From contig NZ_JOFS01000008.1 in NCBI RefSeq assembly GCF_000719285.1, positions 1 through 64,000 of the forward strand: a stretch of DNA of 64,000 bases, in the 5' to 3' direction. Every line of letters begins with the position of its first letter. Position 1 is the first letter of the stretch. Shown piece after piece: positions 27,490 through 36,079 of the stretch. The translations under genes and the position numbers were made by a program. The notes beneath the pieces were generated by a model. The model was given only the letters and a program-made list of their open reading frames with translations. It did no database searches and was not told the origin of the DNA. This stretch comes from Streptomyces bicolor. Lineage in GTDB: Bacteria > Actinomycetota > Actinomycetes > Streptomycetales > Streptomycetaceae.

Positions 27490-28483
27490 GCGGGCGCGCC
27501 GTCGAGCCGCGGATCTCCAGCGTCGGCGGCGCGAGATGGACCTCGCCCGGTCCCGCCGCGCCCTCGAACCGGTCGAGCAGACAGCGGGCGGCGCGGCGGC
27601 CCACCTCGTGGCTGGTGTTGTCGACCGTGGTGAGCCACACGTGGCGCAGGCGGGCGATGCTCGTGTTGTCGTAGCCGACGACGGACAGGTCGCGCGGGAT
27701 CCGCAGCCCGAGTTCCTCGGCCGCGGAGAGTGCGCCGATGGCCGCGATGTCGTTGACGGCGAAGACGGCCGTGGGCCGCTCGGCGCGGCTGAGCAGCCGG
27801 ACGGTGGTGCGGTAACCGCCCTCCTCGGTCATGTCGCTGGGCTCGACCACCGCCTCGTCCGCGAGGCCATGCTCCCGCATCGTCGCCTCGAAGCTCCGCC
27901 GCCGCAGCTCGCCCACCGCCCCGTATCCGGCGATGTGCGCGATGCGCCGGTGTCCGAGGCCGATGAGGTGCTCGGCGACCAGACGGGCGCCCTGCTCGTC
28001 GTCGTTGGCCACGACGTCGACGCCGGGAGGCACCGGCTCCCGGGCACCGGCCACCACGACCGGGATCCGCTCGGCCACCGCGCCGAGCGCGGCCGGGTCG
28101 GGCAGGGTGCCGACCACGACCAGGCCGTCGACCCGCAGGTCCAGCAGCGGGCCCGCCGGGTCCTGGCCGGTGCGGCGGTTGAGGCGGGCGTCGGCGAGCA
28201 GCATGTGCAGGCCGTTGTCGTGCAGCAGCGAGTTGAGGCCGTCGAGCATGTCGACGAACCAGGGGTTGCGCAGGTCGTTCAGGAGGACGCCCACCGTGCG
28301 GGTGCGCCGCTCACTGAGGCTGCGCGCGGCGGCGTTGGGCCGGTAGCCGAGTTCGCGCACAGCCCGCAGTACGGCGTCCCGTTTCTCCGGGCGTACCTGG
28401 TCGGAGCCGCGCAGCACCAGCGAGACCAGGGACTTGGAGACACCGGCCCGGTCGGCCACGTCGCGGATCGTCGGCGGTCTCAT
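27479..28483 (-). CDS. LacI-family transcriptional regulator
   Basis: A 334-aa repressor with an N-terminal LacI helix-turn-helix (TIRDVADRAGVSKSLVSLVL, residues 5-24), hinge region (LGYRPNAAARSL) and a periplasmic-binding-like sugar domain (TVGVLLNDLRNPWFVDMLDG to the C-terminus). It is divergent from a Gfo/Idh sugar-dehydrogenase gene. The region between them holds two matching palindromes, TGGACCGTTCCA and TGGACCGGTCCA, so autoregulation and control of the dehydrogenase are likely. The inducer is probably a sugar or polyol processed by that enzyme. Confidence 0.92.
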   Translation of the reverse strand: MRPPTIRDVADRAGVSKSLVSLVLRGSDQVRPEKRDAVLRAVRELGYRPNAAARSLSERRTRTVGVLLNDLRNPWFVDMLDGLNSLLHDNGLHMLLADARLNRRTGQDPAGPLLDLRVDGLVVVGTLPDPAALGAVAERIPVVVAGAREPVPPGVDVVANDDEQGARLVAEHLIGLGHRRIAHIAGYGAVGELRRRSFEATMREHGLADEAVVEPSDMTEEGGYRTTVRLLSRAERPTAVFAVNDIAAIGALSAAEELGLRIPRDLSVVGYDNTSIARLRHVWLTTVDNTSHEVGRRAARCLLDRFEGAAGPGEVHLAPPTLEIRGSTARPLTG

Positions 28484-28487
28484 GAGA

Positions 28488-28581
28488 TGGACCGTTCCAT
28501 GACCTTGCTCGGCTTGTCAAAGGGTTGACACCGGGCGGAAACGGCACCCAAGGTGGCCTGGACAAGTAGTGGACCGGTCCA
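28488..28581. promoter_or_regulatory. Two LacI-type operator palindromes
   Basis: TGGACCGTTCCA at 28488-28499 (one mismatch from symmetry, flanked as ATGG...CCAT) lies directly at the LacI start. TGGACCGGTCCA at 28570-28581 is a perfect 12-base palindrome 13 bases before the Gfo/Idh start. The centres are 82 bp apart, a spacing that allows looping by a LacI tetramer. A TTGACA at 28525-28530 may be the -35 of the plus-strand promoter, but no good -10 follows. Confidence 0.75.
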
Positions 28582-28594
28582 AAGAAGGGCTGTC

Positions 28595-29758
28595 ATGGTG
28601 GAATCGCTCGGTGTCGCCGTCGTCGGGTTCGGCTGGATGGGCCGGGTGCACACCCAGGCGTACGCCCGTGTCCTGCACCACTATCCGCGGCTGGCGGTCC
28701 GGCCGGAGCTGGTGGCCGTCGCCGAGGACGTGCCGGGCCGGGCGGAGGAGGCCGCCGCGCAGTTCGGGTTCGCCTCGACGAGCCGCGACTGGCGCGAGGT
28801 GGCCGCCGATCCGCGGGTGCGGGCCGTCTCCATCACCGCCCCGAACTTCCTGCACCGCGAGATCGGCGTCGCGATGGCCGAGGCCGGCAAGCACATCTGG
28901 ATCGAGAAGCCGGTGGGCCTGTCGGTCGCCGACGCCCAAGCGGTGGCCGACGCCGTCGCCAAGGCCGGTGTGCAGGGCGCGGTCGGCTTCAACTACCGCA
29001 ACGCGCCCGCCGTCGAGGCCGCCCGCGAGCTCATCGCCTCCGGCGAGATCGGCACCGTCACCCACGTCCGCGTGCGCCTCTTCAGCGACTACGCCGCCCA
29101 CCCCGACGGCGCCCTGACCTGGCGGTACGAGAAGGAGCGCGGCGGCAGCGGCGTCCTCGGCGACCTGGCCTCGCACGGCGCCGATCTCGCGCGCCACCTG
29201 CTCGGCGACATCGCCTCCCTCACCGCCGACACGGCCGTCTTCATCCCCGAGCGCGCCCGGCCGACCGGCGCCACCGCCGGCCACAGCCTGGCCACCGGCG
29301 GCGAACTCGGCCCCGTCGAGAACGAGGACTACGTCAACTGCCTGCTGCGGTTCGCCTCCGGCGCCCGCGGGGTCCTGGAGGCCTGCCGCGTCTCCGTCGG
29401 CGAGCAGAACAACTACGGCTTCGAGGTACACGGCACCAAGGGCGCCGTCTTCTGGGACTTCCGCCGGATGAACGAGCTCGGCATCAGCCGTGGCACCACG
29501 TACCAGGACCAGCCCGTCAGCACGGTCTACGTCGGCCCCGGCGCCGGCGAGTTCGGCGCCTTCCAGCCGGGTGCGGCGAACGCCATGGGCTACGACGACC
29601 TGAAGGTCATCGAGGCGTACCGCTTCCTGCGCTCGATCGCCGAGGGCGTCCCGCACGGGGCCACCCTCCAGGACGCCGTGCACAGCGCCGCCGTACTCGA
29701 GGCGATGGGGCGCTCGGCGGAGAGCGGCGCGTGGGTGGACGTGGCCTCAGGGGCGTGA
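28595..29758 (+). CDS. Gfo/Idh/MocA-family oxidoreductase
   Basis: A 387-aa NAD(P)-dependent sugar or cyclitol dehydrogenase. The Rossmann motif GFGWMG (with VAVVGFGWMGRVHTQAY) is followed by the family hallmark EKPVGLS, and the second domain has GVLGDLASHGADLARHLLG with the active-site His. Start chosen at the ATG at 28595 just after the operator; GAAGGG precedes it. It is the target gene of the divergent LacI regulator. The related enzymes include inositol 2-dehydrogenase and glucose-fructose oxidoreductase; the exact substrate is not readable. Confidence 0.9.
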   Translation: MVESLGVAVVGFGWMGRVHTQAYARVLHHYPRLAVRPELVAVAEDVPGRAEEAAAQFGFASTSRDWREVAADPRVRAVSITAPNFLHREIGVAMAEAGKHIWIEKPVGLSVADAQAVADAVAKAGVQGAVGFNYRNAPAVEAARELIASGEIGTVTHVRVRLFSDYAAHPDGALTWRYEKERGGSGVLGDLASHGADLARHLLGDIASLTADTAVFIPERARPTGATAGHSLATGGELGPVENEDYVNCLLRFASGARGVLEACRVSVGEQNNYGFEVHGTKGAVFWDFRRMNELGISRGTTYQDQPVSTVYVGPGAGEFGAFQPGAANAMGYDDLKVIEAYRFLRSIAEGVPHGATLQDAVHSAAVLEAMGRSAESGAWVDVASGA

Positions 29759-29767
29759 CGGCCCGGG

Positions 29768-30379
29768 TCAGCGTCCCCGGGCGGCTCGCCGGCCGAGGGC
29801 GATCTTGACCGGGGCCAGGGCGAGCCAGAGCCATATGGCCGCGGAGCCGACGGCCAGGGCGAGCGGGATGCTGAGGGCGAACACCAGCACCGTCACCCCG
29901 AGGTCCAGCGCGAAGAGGCGGAAGCCCTCCGGTGGCGCCGCCTCGTCGCGCAGCCAGGGGCGCCCGGCCAGGAGGAGCACGAGCGCGAGGTGGGCGGCGC
30001 CGAGGGCAGCCACCGCCGCCGCGTAGGCGGCGACCGACGCGGGCTCGCTGCCGTACTCGGCGATGAGTTTGGTGGGGAAGGGCAGGAGGGCCGCGACGCC
30101 GAGTCCCAGGACGGTCAGTGCGATCACCTGTCCGTCGATCTGCCGGACGAGGCGGAAGATGCGGCGGTGCTCGCGCCAGAAGGCGCCGAGCACCAGCACG
30201 GTGAGCGCGTAGGCGCCGAGGTTCGGGATGAGTTCGTGCAGGGCGTCTTCGTAGTGCTCGTCGTCGAGTCCCCGGGGCACGTAGAAGTCCAGGACCAGCA
30301 GCGTGATGGCGATCGCGAACACTCCGTCGGCGAGCGCCACCAGCCGCTCGGGCCCGCCGTCCGGGTTCGATTTCCACAT
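29768..30379 (-). CDS. TMEM175-family (DUF1211) integral membrane protein
   Basis: A protein of 203 aa with six hydrophobic helices. The first helix carries the family signature RLVALADGVFAIAITLLVLD, corresponding to the R...FSDGVFAIAxTLL motif of TMEM175 potassium channels. Bacterial members form K+-permeable tetramers. The start is taken as the ATG at 30379; a GTG six bases upstream is also possible. It is convergent with the Gfo/Idh gene at its 3' end and appears monocistronic. Confidence 0.87.
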   Translation of the reverse strand: MWKSNPDGGPERLVALADGVFAIAITLLVLDFYVPRGLDDEHYEDALHELIPNLGAYALTVLVLGAFWREHRRIFRLVRQIDGQVIALTVLGLGVAALLPFPTKLIAEYGSEPASVAAYAAAVAALGAAHLALVLLLAGRPWLRDEAAPPEGFRLFALDLGVTVLVFALSIPLALAVGSAAIWLWLALAPVKIALGRRAARGR

Positions 30380-30446
30380 GCGCACGACGGTAGGCAGCAG
30401 CGGTCCGTCGAGCGGGCGTACACGCCAGGGACACCCCCGGGGATGC

Positions 30447-31475
30447 TCACCCGATGGGCGTGGGCATGTTGTACGGCGTCACCACCTGGATCGCGGACGG
30501 CAGCGTGGGCCCCGCCGGCGGCAGCGCACCGTGCGCCCGCATGACGATGTGACAGGCCTCGCGCATGTCCTGACGCAGGTCGTGGTGGAGGACGGCGGAC
30601 AGGCGGTGCTCGCGCAGCAGGCGGGTGTTGTCGTGGTCGAGGTCGTGCGCGACGAACACCGCGCATTCACGGCCCAGGTCCTCGAAGGCCCGCAGCGTCG
30701 CGATGTTGCCGCCGCCGATCGAGTAGACCGCGCGGATCTCCGGGTCGCGCTCCAGGGCGGCGCGGACGAGGTCGTACTGGGTGGCGTCCAGGCCCTGTCC
30801 CTCGGCCAGTTCGACCAGTGTGCGCGCGGGATGCCGGGCGCGCATGGCGCTGCGGAAGCCCATCTCGCGCTCCTCCTCGTTACGGAAGAAGCCGCTGCTG
30901 AGGCTGGTGAGGACATGACCGGGCCGCTCGCCGAGCCACTGGCCCATGAGGTACGCGGCCGTCGCACCGGCGGCCCGGTTGTCGATGCCGACGTAGGCGA
31001 GGCGTGGCGTGGACGGCAGGTCGGTCACCAGGGTCACCACCGGTATGCCCGCCTCCGCGAGCCGCGCGACGGCGGCGGTGACCTCGGGGACGTCCGGCGC
31101 CTTGAGGATCACGCCCTGCGAACCGCGCCGCGCGATCCGGTCCAGGGTCCTCGTCAGCTCCTCCACCGGGCCCGTCTCCCGGAAATGGAACCGCGAACGC
31201 ACCACGGCCGGGTGCAGACCAGGCAGCTCGGCCTCCAGGGCGGCACGCACGGCGGTGGAGAACCGCTCCGGCGTCTGCATCACGATGTCGATCATGAAGG
31301 TACGGCCCACCAGCCGGACCTGGGTGCGCTGCCGGTCCAGGTCGGCTATCGCCTGGCGGACCTCGCGCGCGGTGCTCTCCCGCACCCCTCCCCGCCCGTT
31401 CAGAACCCGGTCGACCGTGGCCTCGCTCAGACCCGCCTGACGTGCGATCTCCCGAATCGGGAACGGGTGACCCAT
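30447..31475 (-). CDS. LacI-family regulator with sugar-binding (Peripla_BP_4-like) domain
   Basis: A 342-aa regulator. The N-terminal HTH reads PIREIARQAGLSEATVDRVL (residues 5-24) with NGRGGVRESTAREV, and the remainder is a periplasmic-binding-protein fold (FMIDIVMQTPERFSTAV, GVILKAPDVPEV, AYVGIDNRAAGATAAYLMGQWL). The ATG at 31475 has AAGGAG upstream; the frame is open to 31535. It is divergent from the PhyH/SDR/IolG/Gfo operon at 31583, so it likely represses those genes and responds to the cyclitol or sugar they degrade. The intergenic 107 bases show no obvious long palindrome. Confidence 0.9.
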   Translation of the reverse strand: MGHPFPIREIARQAGLSEATVDRVLNGRGGVRESTAREVRQAIADLDRQRTQVRLVGRTFMIDIVMQTPERFSTAVRAALEAELPGLHPAVVRSRFHFRETGPVEELTRTLDRIARRGSQGVILKAPDVPEVTAAVARLAEAGIPVVTLVTDLPSTPRLAYVGIDNRAAGATAAYLMGQWLGERPGHVLTSLSSGFFRNEEEREMGFRSAMRARHPARTLVELAEGQGLDATQYDLVRAALERDPEIRAVYSIGGGNIATLRAFEDLGRECAVFVAHDLDHDNTRLLREHRLSAVLHHDLRQDMREACHIVMRAHGALPPAGPTLPSAIQVVTPYNMPTPIG

Positions 31476-31582
31476 ACGACGGCTCCTTGAGGGGTTTTTG
31501 ATGGTCGTCTGCTGGTTGTTCGACGGGATTGTCATGACAAGAATGGCAGCGCTGAGTCGCCCCTGTCACCGAGAGGACGCCG

Positions 31583-32749
31583 ATGTCCTACGCCTCCGTG
31601 CAACGCCGTGCGTGGCTGTCCGAGCAGGACTGCGACCTCGCCGCCTTCCGTGAACTCGTCGAGCGGACCACCGACCTCGCCGACTACCCGTACGCCTCCG
31701 CCGTGGAGCAGGGTGTCCTCGTCTACGACAGCGACCGCCTGCCCAAGGCCGAGGACTCGCGCGGGGTCCGGGCCGAGCTGGTCCGCGCCCTCACCGACGG
31801 CCCGGGCATCGTGGTCTGCCGGCGGGCCTTTCCCGACCCGGTGATCGTCGACCGGCTCGGCGCCGTCTTCGACGCCCTGATCGCCGATCAGCGCGCCTCG
31901 GGCGCGAACGCCGGGGACCACTTCGCCAAGCCGGGCGCCAACGACCGGGTGTGGAACGCGCTGGAGAAGGCGGCGCTCCACGACCCGGAAGCATTCGCCG
32001 ACTATTACGCCAACGACATCCTGGCGCTCGTCTCCACCGCGTGGCTCGGCCCGGGCTACCAGGTGACCTCGCAGGTGAACGTGGTCAACCCGGGCGGCGC
32101 CGCCCAGACCGTGCACCGCGACTACCATCTGGGGTTCCTCTCCAACGAGGTCGCGGCCGCCTACCCGGCCCACGTCCACGCCCTCTCCCCCGTGCTCACC
32201 CTGCAGGGCGCGGTCGCGCACTGCGACATGCCGGTCGAGTCCGGGCCGACGATGTACCTGCCGCACTCGCAGACGTACGAGCCGGGCTACCTCGCCTGGC
32301 GACTGCCCGAGTTCCAGGCCTACTTCGAGGCGAACCACGTCCAGCTCCCCCTCGCCAAGGGCGACGCCGCCTTCTTCAACCCGGCGCTGTTCCACGCGGC
32401 CGGCACCAACCGGTCGGCGGACATCCGGCGCATGGCGAACCTGCTCCAGGTGTCCTCCGCGTTCGGGCGGGCGATGGAGACGGTGGACCGCGAGGCGGTG
32501 GCGGGCGCCGTGTACCCGGTGCTGCTGAAGCGCCGGTCCGAGGGCGCGGACGAGGCGTGGCTGGAGCACGTCATCGCCGCGAGCGCGGAGGGATACCCCT
32601 TCCCCACGAACCTCGACAGCGATCCGCCGGTGGCCGGGCTCGCCCCGCCCTCGCAGGCGGACCTCGTACGGCGCGCACTGCGCGAGACATGGACTCCCGA
32701 GGCTCTGCGGGACGAGCTGCGGGCCGGCGCCGAGCGGCGCCAGAGCTGA
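31583..32749 (+). CDS. Phytanoyl-CoA dioxygenase (PhyH) family Fe(II)/2-oxoglutarate oxygenase
   Basis: A 388-aa oxygenase. The metal-binding facial triad appears as HxD in TVHRDYHLGF and the distal His in NPALFHAAGTNRS, the latter with the Arg/Ser typical of 2-oxoglutarate binding. PhyH relatives hydroxylate a wide range of small molecules using O2 and 2-oxoglutarate. First gene of a four-gene plus-strand operon with SDR and two Gfo/Idh genes, so it probably acts in the same sugar or cyclitol route, perhaps on a methylated or side-chain-bearing substrate. Good family match over the full length. Confidence 0.88.
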   Translation: MSYASVQRRAWLSEQDCDLAAFRELVERTTDLADYPYASAVEQGVLVYDSDRLPKAEDSRGVRAELVRALTDGPGIVVCRRAFPDPVIVDRLGAVFDALIADQRASGANAGDHFAKPGANDRVWNALEKAALHDPEAFADYYANDILALVSTAWLGPGYQVTSQVNVVNPGGAAQTVHRDYHLGFLSNEVAAAYPAHVHALSPVLTLQGAVAHCDMPVESGPTMYLPHSQTYEPGYLAWRLPEFQAYFEANHVQLPLAKGDAAFFNPALFHAAGTNRSADIRRMANLLQVSSAFGRAMETVDREAVAGAVYPVLLKRRSEGADEAWLEHVIAASAEGYPFPTNLDSDPPVAGLAPPSQADLVRRALRETWTPEALRDELRAGAERRQS

Positions 32750-32766
32750 AAGGACCCGGAACACCC

Positions 32767-33543
32767 ATGGGACTTCTCGACGACAAGGTCGTCCTCGTCA
32801 ACGGCGGCAGCCAGGGCGTCGGCGCCGCGATCGCGCGTGCCGCCGTGCGGGAGGGCGCGGTCGTGGCCGTCACCGGGCGGCGCGCCGAGCCCGGTGAGGC
32901 ACTGGTGGCCGAGCTGGCCGCCGACGGGGGCAAGGCCATGTTCGTACGGGCCGACCTGTCGGACGCGGAGCAGGCGAAGGCGTCCGTCGCCGAGGTCGTG
33001 GACGCGTACGGGCGGATCGACTGTCTGGTCAACTCGGCGGGGCTGACGTCCCGGGGCACGCTCCTCGACACCAGCCCCGAGCTGTTCGACCAGCACATCG
33101 CGATCAACCTCAAGGCCCCGTTCTTCGCCATGCAGGCCGCTGTGACGGACATGGTCGCGCGCAAGGCACCCGGCACGATCGTCAACATCATCACGTCCTC
33201 GGCGCACGGCGGGCAGCCGTTCCTCGCGCCGTACGTCTCCGCCAAGGCCGGCCTCATCGGGCTGACCCGCAACGCCGCGCACGCCCACCGCTTCGACCGG
33301 GTCCGGATCAACGGCCTGAACATCGGCTGGACGGCGACGGAGGGTGAGGACGCGACGCAGAGGGCGTTTCACGGGGCCGGCGACGACTGGCGGGAGGAGG
33401 CTGCCGCGAAGCTGCCGATGGGCAAGCTGGGCCAGCCGGACGAGATCGCCGACTTCGTGGTCTTCCTGCTCTCGGACCGGTCCGGGGTGGTCACCGGTTC
33501 GGTGATCGACTGGGACCAGAACGTTCTGGGCGGCCTGGACTGA
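32767..33543 (+). CDS. Short-chain dehydrogenase/reductase (SDR)
   Basis: A 258-aa classical SDR. The cofactor motif is NGGSQGVGAAIA (TGxxxGxG variant), followed by NSAG, the catalytic Ser in IITSSAHGG and YVSAK with Tyr and Lys, and a C-terminal substrate loop. It oxidises or reduces a secondary alcohol/ketone with NAD(P)(H). It starts 17 bp after the PhyH stop with GAAAGGA upstream. The frame is open further upstream, but the ATG at 32767 begins the domain. Part of the LacI-controlled sugar/cyclitol operon. Confidence 0.92.
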   Translation: MGLLDDKVVLVNGGSQGVGAAIARAAVREGAVVAVTGRRAEPGEALVAELAADGGKAMFVRADLSDAEQAKASVAEVVDAYGRIDCLVNSAGLTSRGTLLDTSPELFDQHIAINLKAPFFAMQAAVTDMVARKAPGTIVNIITSSAHGGQPFLAPYVSAKAGLIGLTRNAAHAHRFDRVRINGLNIGWTATEGEDATQRAFHGAGDDWREEAAAKLPMGKLGQPDEIADFVVFLLSDRSGVVTGSVIDWDQNVLGGLD

Positions 33544-33590
33544 TTCAGCCCGTCCGGCGATCGAGGACGAGCCCGAAGGGCGATCGGGGT

Positions 33591-33607
33591 CCGGGGCGGA
33601 GCCCCGG
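33591..33607. repeat. Streptomyces-type intergenic hairpin
   Basis: CCGGGGC-GGA-GCCCCGG is a perfect 7-bp stem with a 3-base loop, within the sequence family TCCGGGG-CGGAGCCCC that recurs in many Streptomyces intergenic regions. The preceding GTCCGGCGATCGAGGACGAG stretch belongs to the same repeat. It lies between co-directional SDR and IolG-type genes, where it could cause partial termination or protect the mRNA. Confidence 0.7.
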
Positions 33608-33647
33608 CAACGAACAGCAACCACACACCAAGAAAGCAGCGGAGCTC

Positions 33648-34652
33648 ATGCGTATCGGAATCCTCGGCCTCGGCCGCATCGGCGCCTTCCACGCCGAGAC
33701 CCTCTCCGGACTCGACGCGGTCGACTCCCTCGTCGTCACCGACCCGTTCGCGGACGCCGCCAAGGCCGCCGCGGAGCGGTTCGGCGCCGAGGTCGTGGAC
33801 TCGCCCGAGGCCCTCCTGGCCGCCGGGGTGGACGGCATCGTCGTCGCCGCCGCGACGGACGCCCACCCCGCGCTGATCCTGGCCGGCGTCGAGGCAGGCA
33901 TCCCCGTCTTCTGTGAGAAGCCCGTAGCCAAGACCATGAGCGAGGGCGTCGAGGTGCTGAAGGCGGTCCAGGGCAAGGACGTGCCGATCCAGATCGGCTA
34001 CAACCGCCGCTTCGACGCCGGGTTCGTCGCCGCACGGGCCGCCGTGCAGGCCGGTGAGCTGGGCAAGCTGCACACCGTACGGTCGACCACGCTGGACCCG
34101 GCGCCGCCGCCCGCCGCGTACGTCGCCGCCTCCGGTGGCATCTTCCGGGACTGCTCGGTGCACGACTTCGACATCATCCGCTGGGTGACCGGCCACGAGG
34201 TGACCGAGGTGTACGCCGTCGGCGGCAACAAGGGCGCCGACTACATCAAGGAGGCGGGCGACGCCGACACCACCGGCGCCATCCTGACCCTGGACGACGG
34301 CACGATCGCGGTGGTCTCCAACTCCCGCCACAACGCCCGGGGGCACGACGTCCGCATGGAGATCCACGGCTTCGAGGACTCCATCGCGGTCGGCCTGGAG
34401 GACAAGCTGCCGCTGCGCTCGGTCGAGCCCGGTGTGACCTTCCCGTCCGGCACCCCGCACAACTTCTTCATGGACCGCTTCACCGCGGCCTACCGCGCCG
34501 AACTCACCGCGTTCACCGAGGTCGTGGCGGGTACCCGGCCGTCGCCGTGCACCATCGAGGACGCGCTGGAGGCGGGCTGGATCGCCGAGGCGTGCACCCT
34601 GTCGCTGCACGAGCACCGTCCGGTGACGATCGAGGAGGTACGGCAGGGATGA
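33648..34652 (+). CDS. Inositol 2-dehydrogenase-like Gfo/Idh oxidoreductase
   Basis: A 334-aa NAD-dependent dehydrogenase. It begins with MRIGILGLGRIGAFHAETL (GxGxxG), has CEKPVAKTMSEG, IGYNRRFDAGF and FRDCSVHDFDIIRWVTG with the catalytic Asp/His pair that is typical of IolG-type enzymes, which convert myo- or scyllo-inositol to the inosose. Good family length. It follows the SDR gene after about 100 bp containing a hairpin repeat and overlaps the next Gfo/Idh gene by ATGA. The iolG function is likely from family resemblance but not certain. Confidence 0.88.
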   Translation: MRIGILGLGRIGAFHAETLSGLDAVDSLVVTDPFADAAKAAAERFGAEVVDSPEALLAAGVDGIVVAAATDAHPALILAGVEAGIPVFCEKPVAKTMSEGVEVLKAVQGKDVPIQIGYNRRFDAGFVAARAAVQAGELGKLHTVRSTTLDPAPPPAAYVAASGGIFRDCSVHDFDIIRWVTGHEVTEVYAVGGNKGADYIKEAGDADTTGAILTLDDGTIAVVSNSRHNARGHDVRMEIHGFEDSIAVGLEDKLPLRSVEPGVTFPSGTPHNFFMDRFTAAYRAELTAFTEVVAGTRPSPCTIEDALEAGWIAEACTLSLHEHRPVTIEEVRQG

Positions 34653-35668
34653 ACGACTCGAGCCCGGAACCGCTGCGCATCGGAGTACTGGGCGCGGCAC
34701 GCATCACCGAGCTCTCCCTCGTCGGCCCGGCCCGGACGACCGGCCACCGCCTCGTGGCGGTGGCCGCGCGCGACCGGTCCCGCGCCGAGGCGTTCGCCGA
34801 CGAGCACGACGTGGAGCGGGTGGTGGACTCCTACACCGACCTGCTCGCCGATCCCGAGGTGGAGGTGGTCTACAACCCGCTCGCCAACGGCCTGCACGGG
34901 CCGTGGAACCTCGCCGCGCTCGCGGCCGGCAAGCACGTCCTGTCGGAGAAGCCTTCGGCGAGCAACGCCGAGGAGGCGGCCGAGGTCCGGGAGGCGGCCG
35001 GCAAGTCCGGGACCGTCTTCATGGAGGCGTTCCACTACCTCTTCCATCCGGTCACCCGGCGTCTGCACGAGCTCCTGGCGAGCGGTGAACTCGGCGAGCT
35101 GCAGCGGGTGGAGACGCTGGTGGCGATCCCTGCCCCCGGTGACTCCGACCCGCGCTGGTCGCTGCCGCTCGCGGGCGGCGCCGTGATGGACCTCGGCTGC
35201 TACAGCCTGCACGCGGTGCGGATGCTCGCGCCATGGGCGGGCGGTGCGCCGCGCCTCCTGTCCGCGCGGGGCGGGGAGCGGGCGGGCGCGCCGGGCGTCG
35301 ACGAGTGGCTGGACGCCGAGCTGGAGTTCCCGGGCGGGGCAACCGCGTCCGCGCGCTGCCACATGGCGTACGGCGAGCTGGAGATGAGCTGCCGGATCGT
35401 CGGCACGGAGGGCGAGGCGCTCGCGCCGAACTTCGTGCTGCCGCACCGCGACGACCGGGTCGTGGTGCGTACGGCGCGCGGCGAGCGGACGGAGCGGCTG
35501 GGCACGCGCTCGTCGTACACCTACCAACTGGAGGCGTTCGCCGCGCACATACGCAGGGGCGCTCCGCTGCCGCTGGATGCCGAGGACGCGCTGGCGACGA
35601 TGGAGCTGATCGACGAGGCCTACCGGGCGGCGGGGTTCGAGCCGCGGCCGCGCACGACGGTCGGTTGA
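34649..35668 (+). CDS. Gfo/Idh/MocA-family oxidoreductase
   Basis: A 339-aa dehydrogenase related to the preceding gene. It has IGVLGAARITELSLVGPA, a modified Rossmann motif (GAARIT instead of GxGxxG) as found in the dihydrodiol/1,5-anhydrofructose-type branch, then SEKPSASNAEEA and GAVMDLGCYSLHAVRML. The start overlaps the upstream stop by ATGA, so translation is coupled. It closes the four-gene sugar/cyclitol operon. The substrate is probably a related keto-sugar or aldose; not readable from sequence. Confidence 0.87.
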   Translation: MNDSSPEPLRIGVLGAARITELSLVGPARTTGHRLVAVAARDRSRAEAFADEHDVERVVDSYTDLLADPEVEVVYNPLANGLHGPWNLAALAAGKHVLSEKPSASNAEEAAEVREAAGKSGTVFMEAFHYLFHPVTRRLHELLASGELGELQRVETLVAIPAPGDSDPRWSLPLAGGAVMDLGCYSLHAVRMLAPWAGGAPRLLSARGGERAGAPGVDEWLDAELEFPGGATASARCHMAYGELEMSCRIVGTEGEALAPNFVLPHRDDRVVVRTARGERTERLGTRSSYTYQLEAFAAHIRRGAPLPLDAEDALATMELIDEAYRAAGFEPRPRTTVG

Positions 35669-36079
35669 CGCCCGAGCCGGGGGATCCGACCGTGCCCGGA
35701 CGGGTCGGCTTGCGAAGCATCCGCTCGGCAGCCGTCCGTCCGCCGTCGTTTCCGGAAGGGGCAAAGTCTCGGCCGTCCCAGAAGGTTGAGCGGGCAACGG
35801 CCCTCGCAAAGCGGCGTAGGCAGGGACCACGGCCACGGCACCGTGGCCCGTGCCCGCCACCGCGACGAGGCGGTGGCCGCTGCGCACGGACGAGCACGAC
35901 AGCTCAGCTCTCCCGCTCATGCGGGATCAATCGCACACTATGGGCGAGGAGTTAAGGGGCCGCAAAGGCCGGATAAAGCAGGCGCCGTGCGGGGCACATG
36001 ACGGCGAGCACGTCAGGGCCGGTCGGCGGTTCGGCCCGGCTCAGCGGGACGGCGCCGACCGGCCGGACGGCCCGGACGG
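35669..36079. other. Non-coding gap at the left border of the biosynthetic locus
   Basis: No frame in these 411 bases has a recognisable product or a good ribosome site. A perfect inverted repeat GGCCACGG-CA-CCGTGGCC (35831-35848) could terminate the sugar operon; it would also face the end of the SARP gene transcribed towards it. The gap marks the transition from sugar catabolism to the tetronate-type locus. No IS or att-like repeat was seen. Confidence 0.45.
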
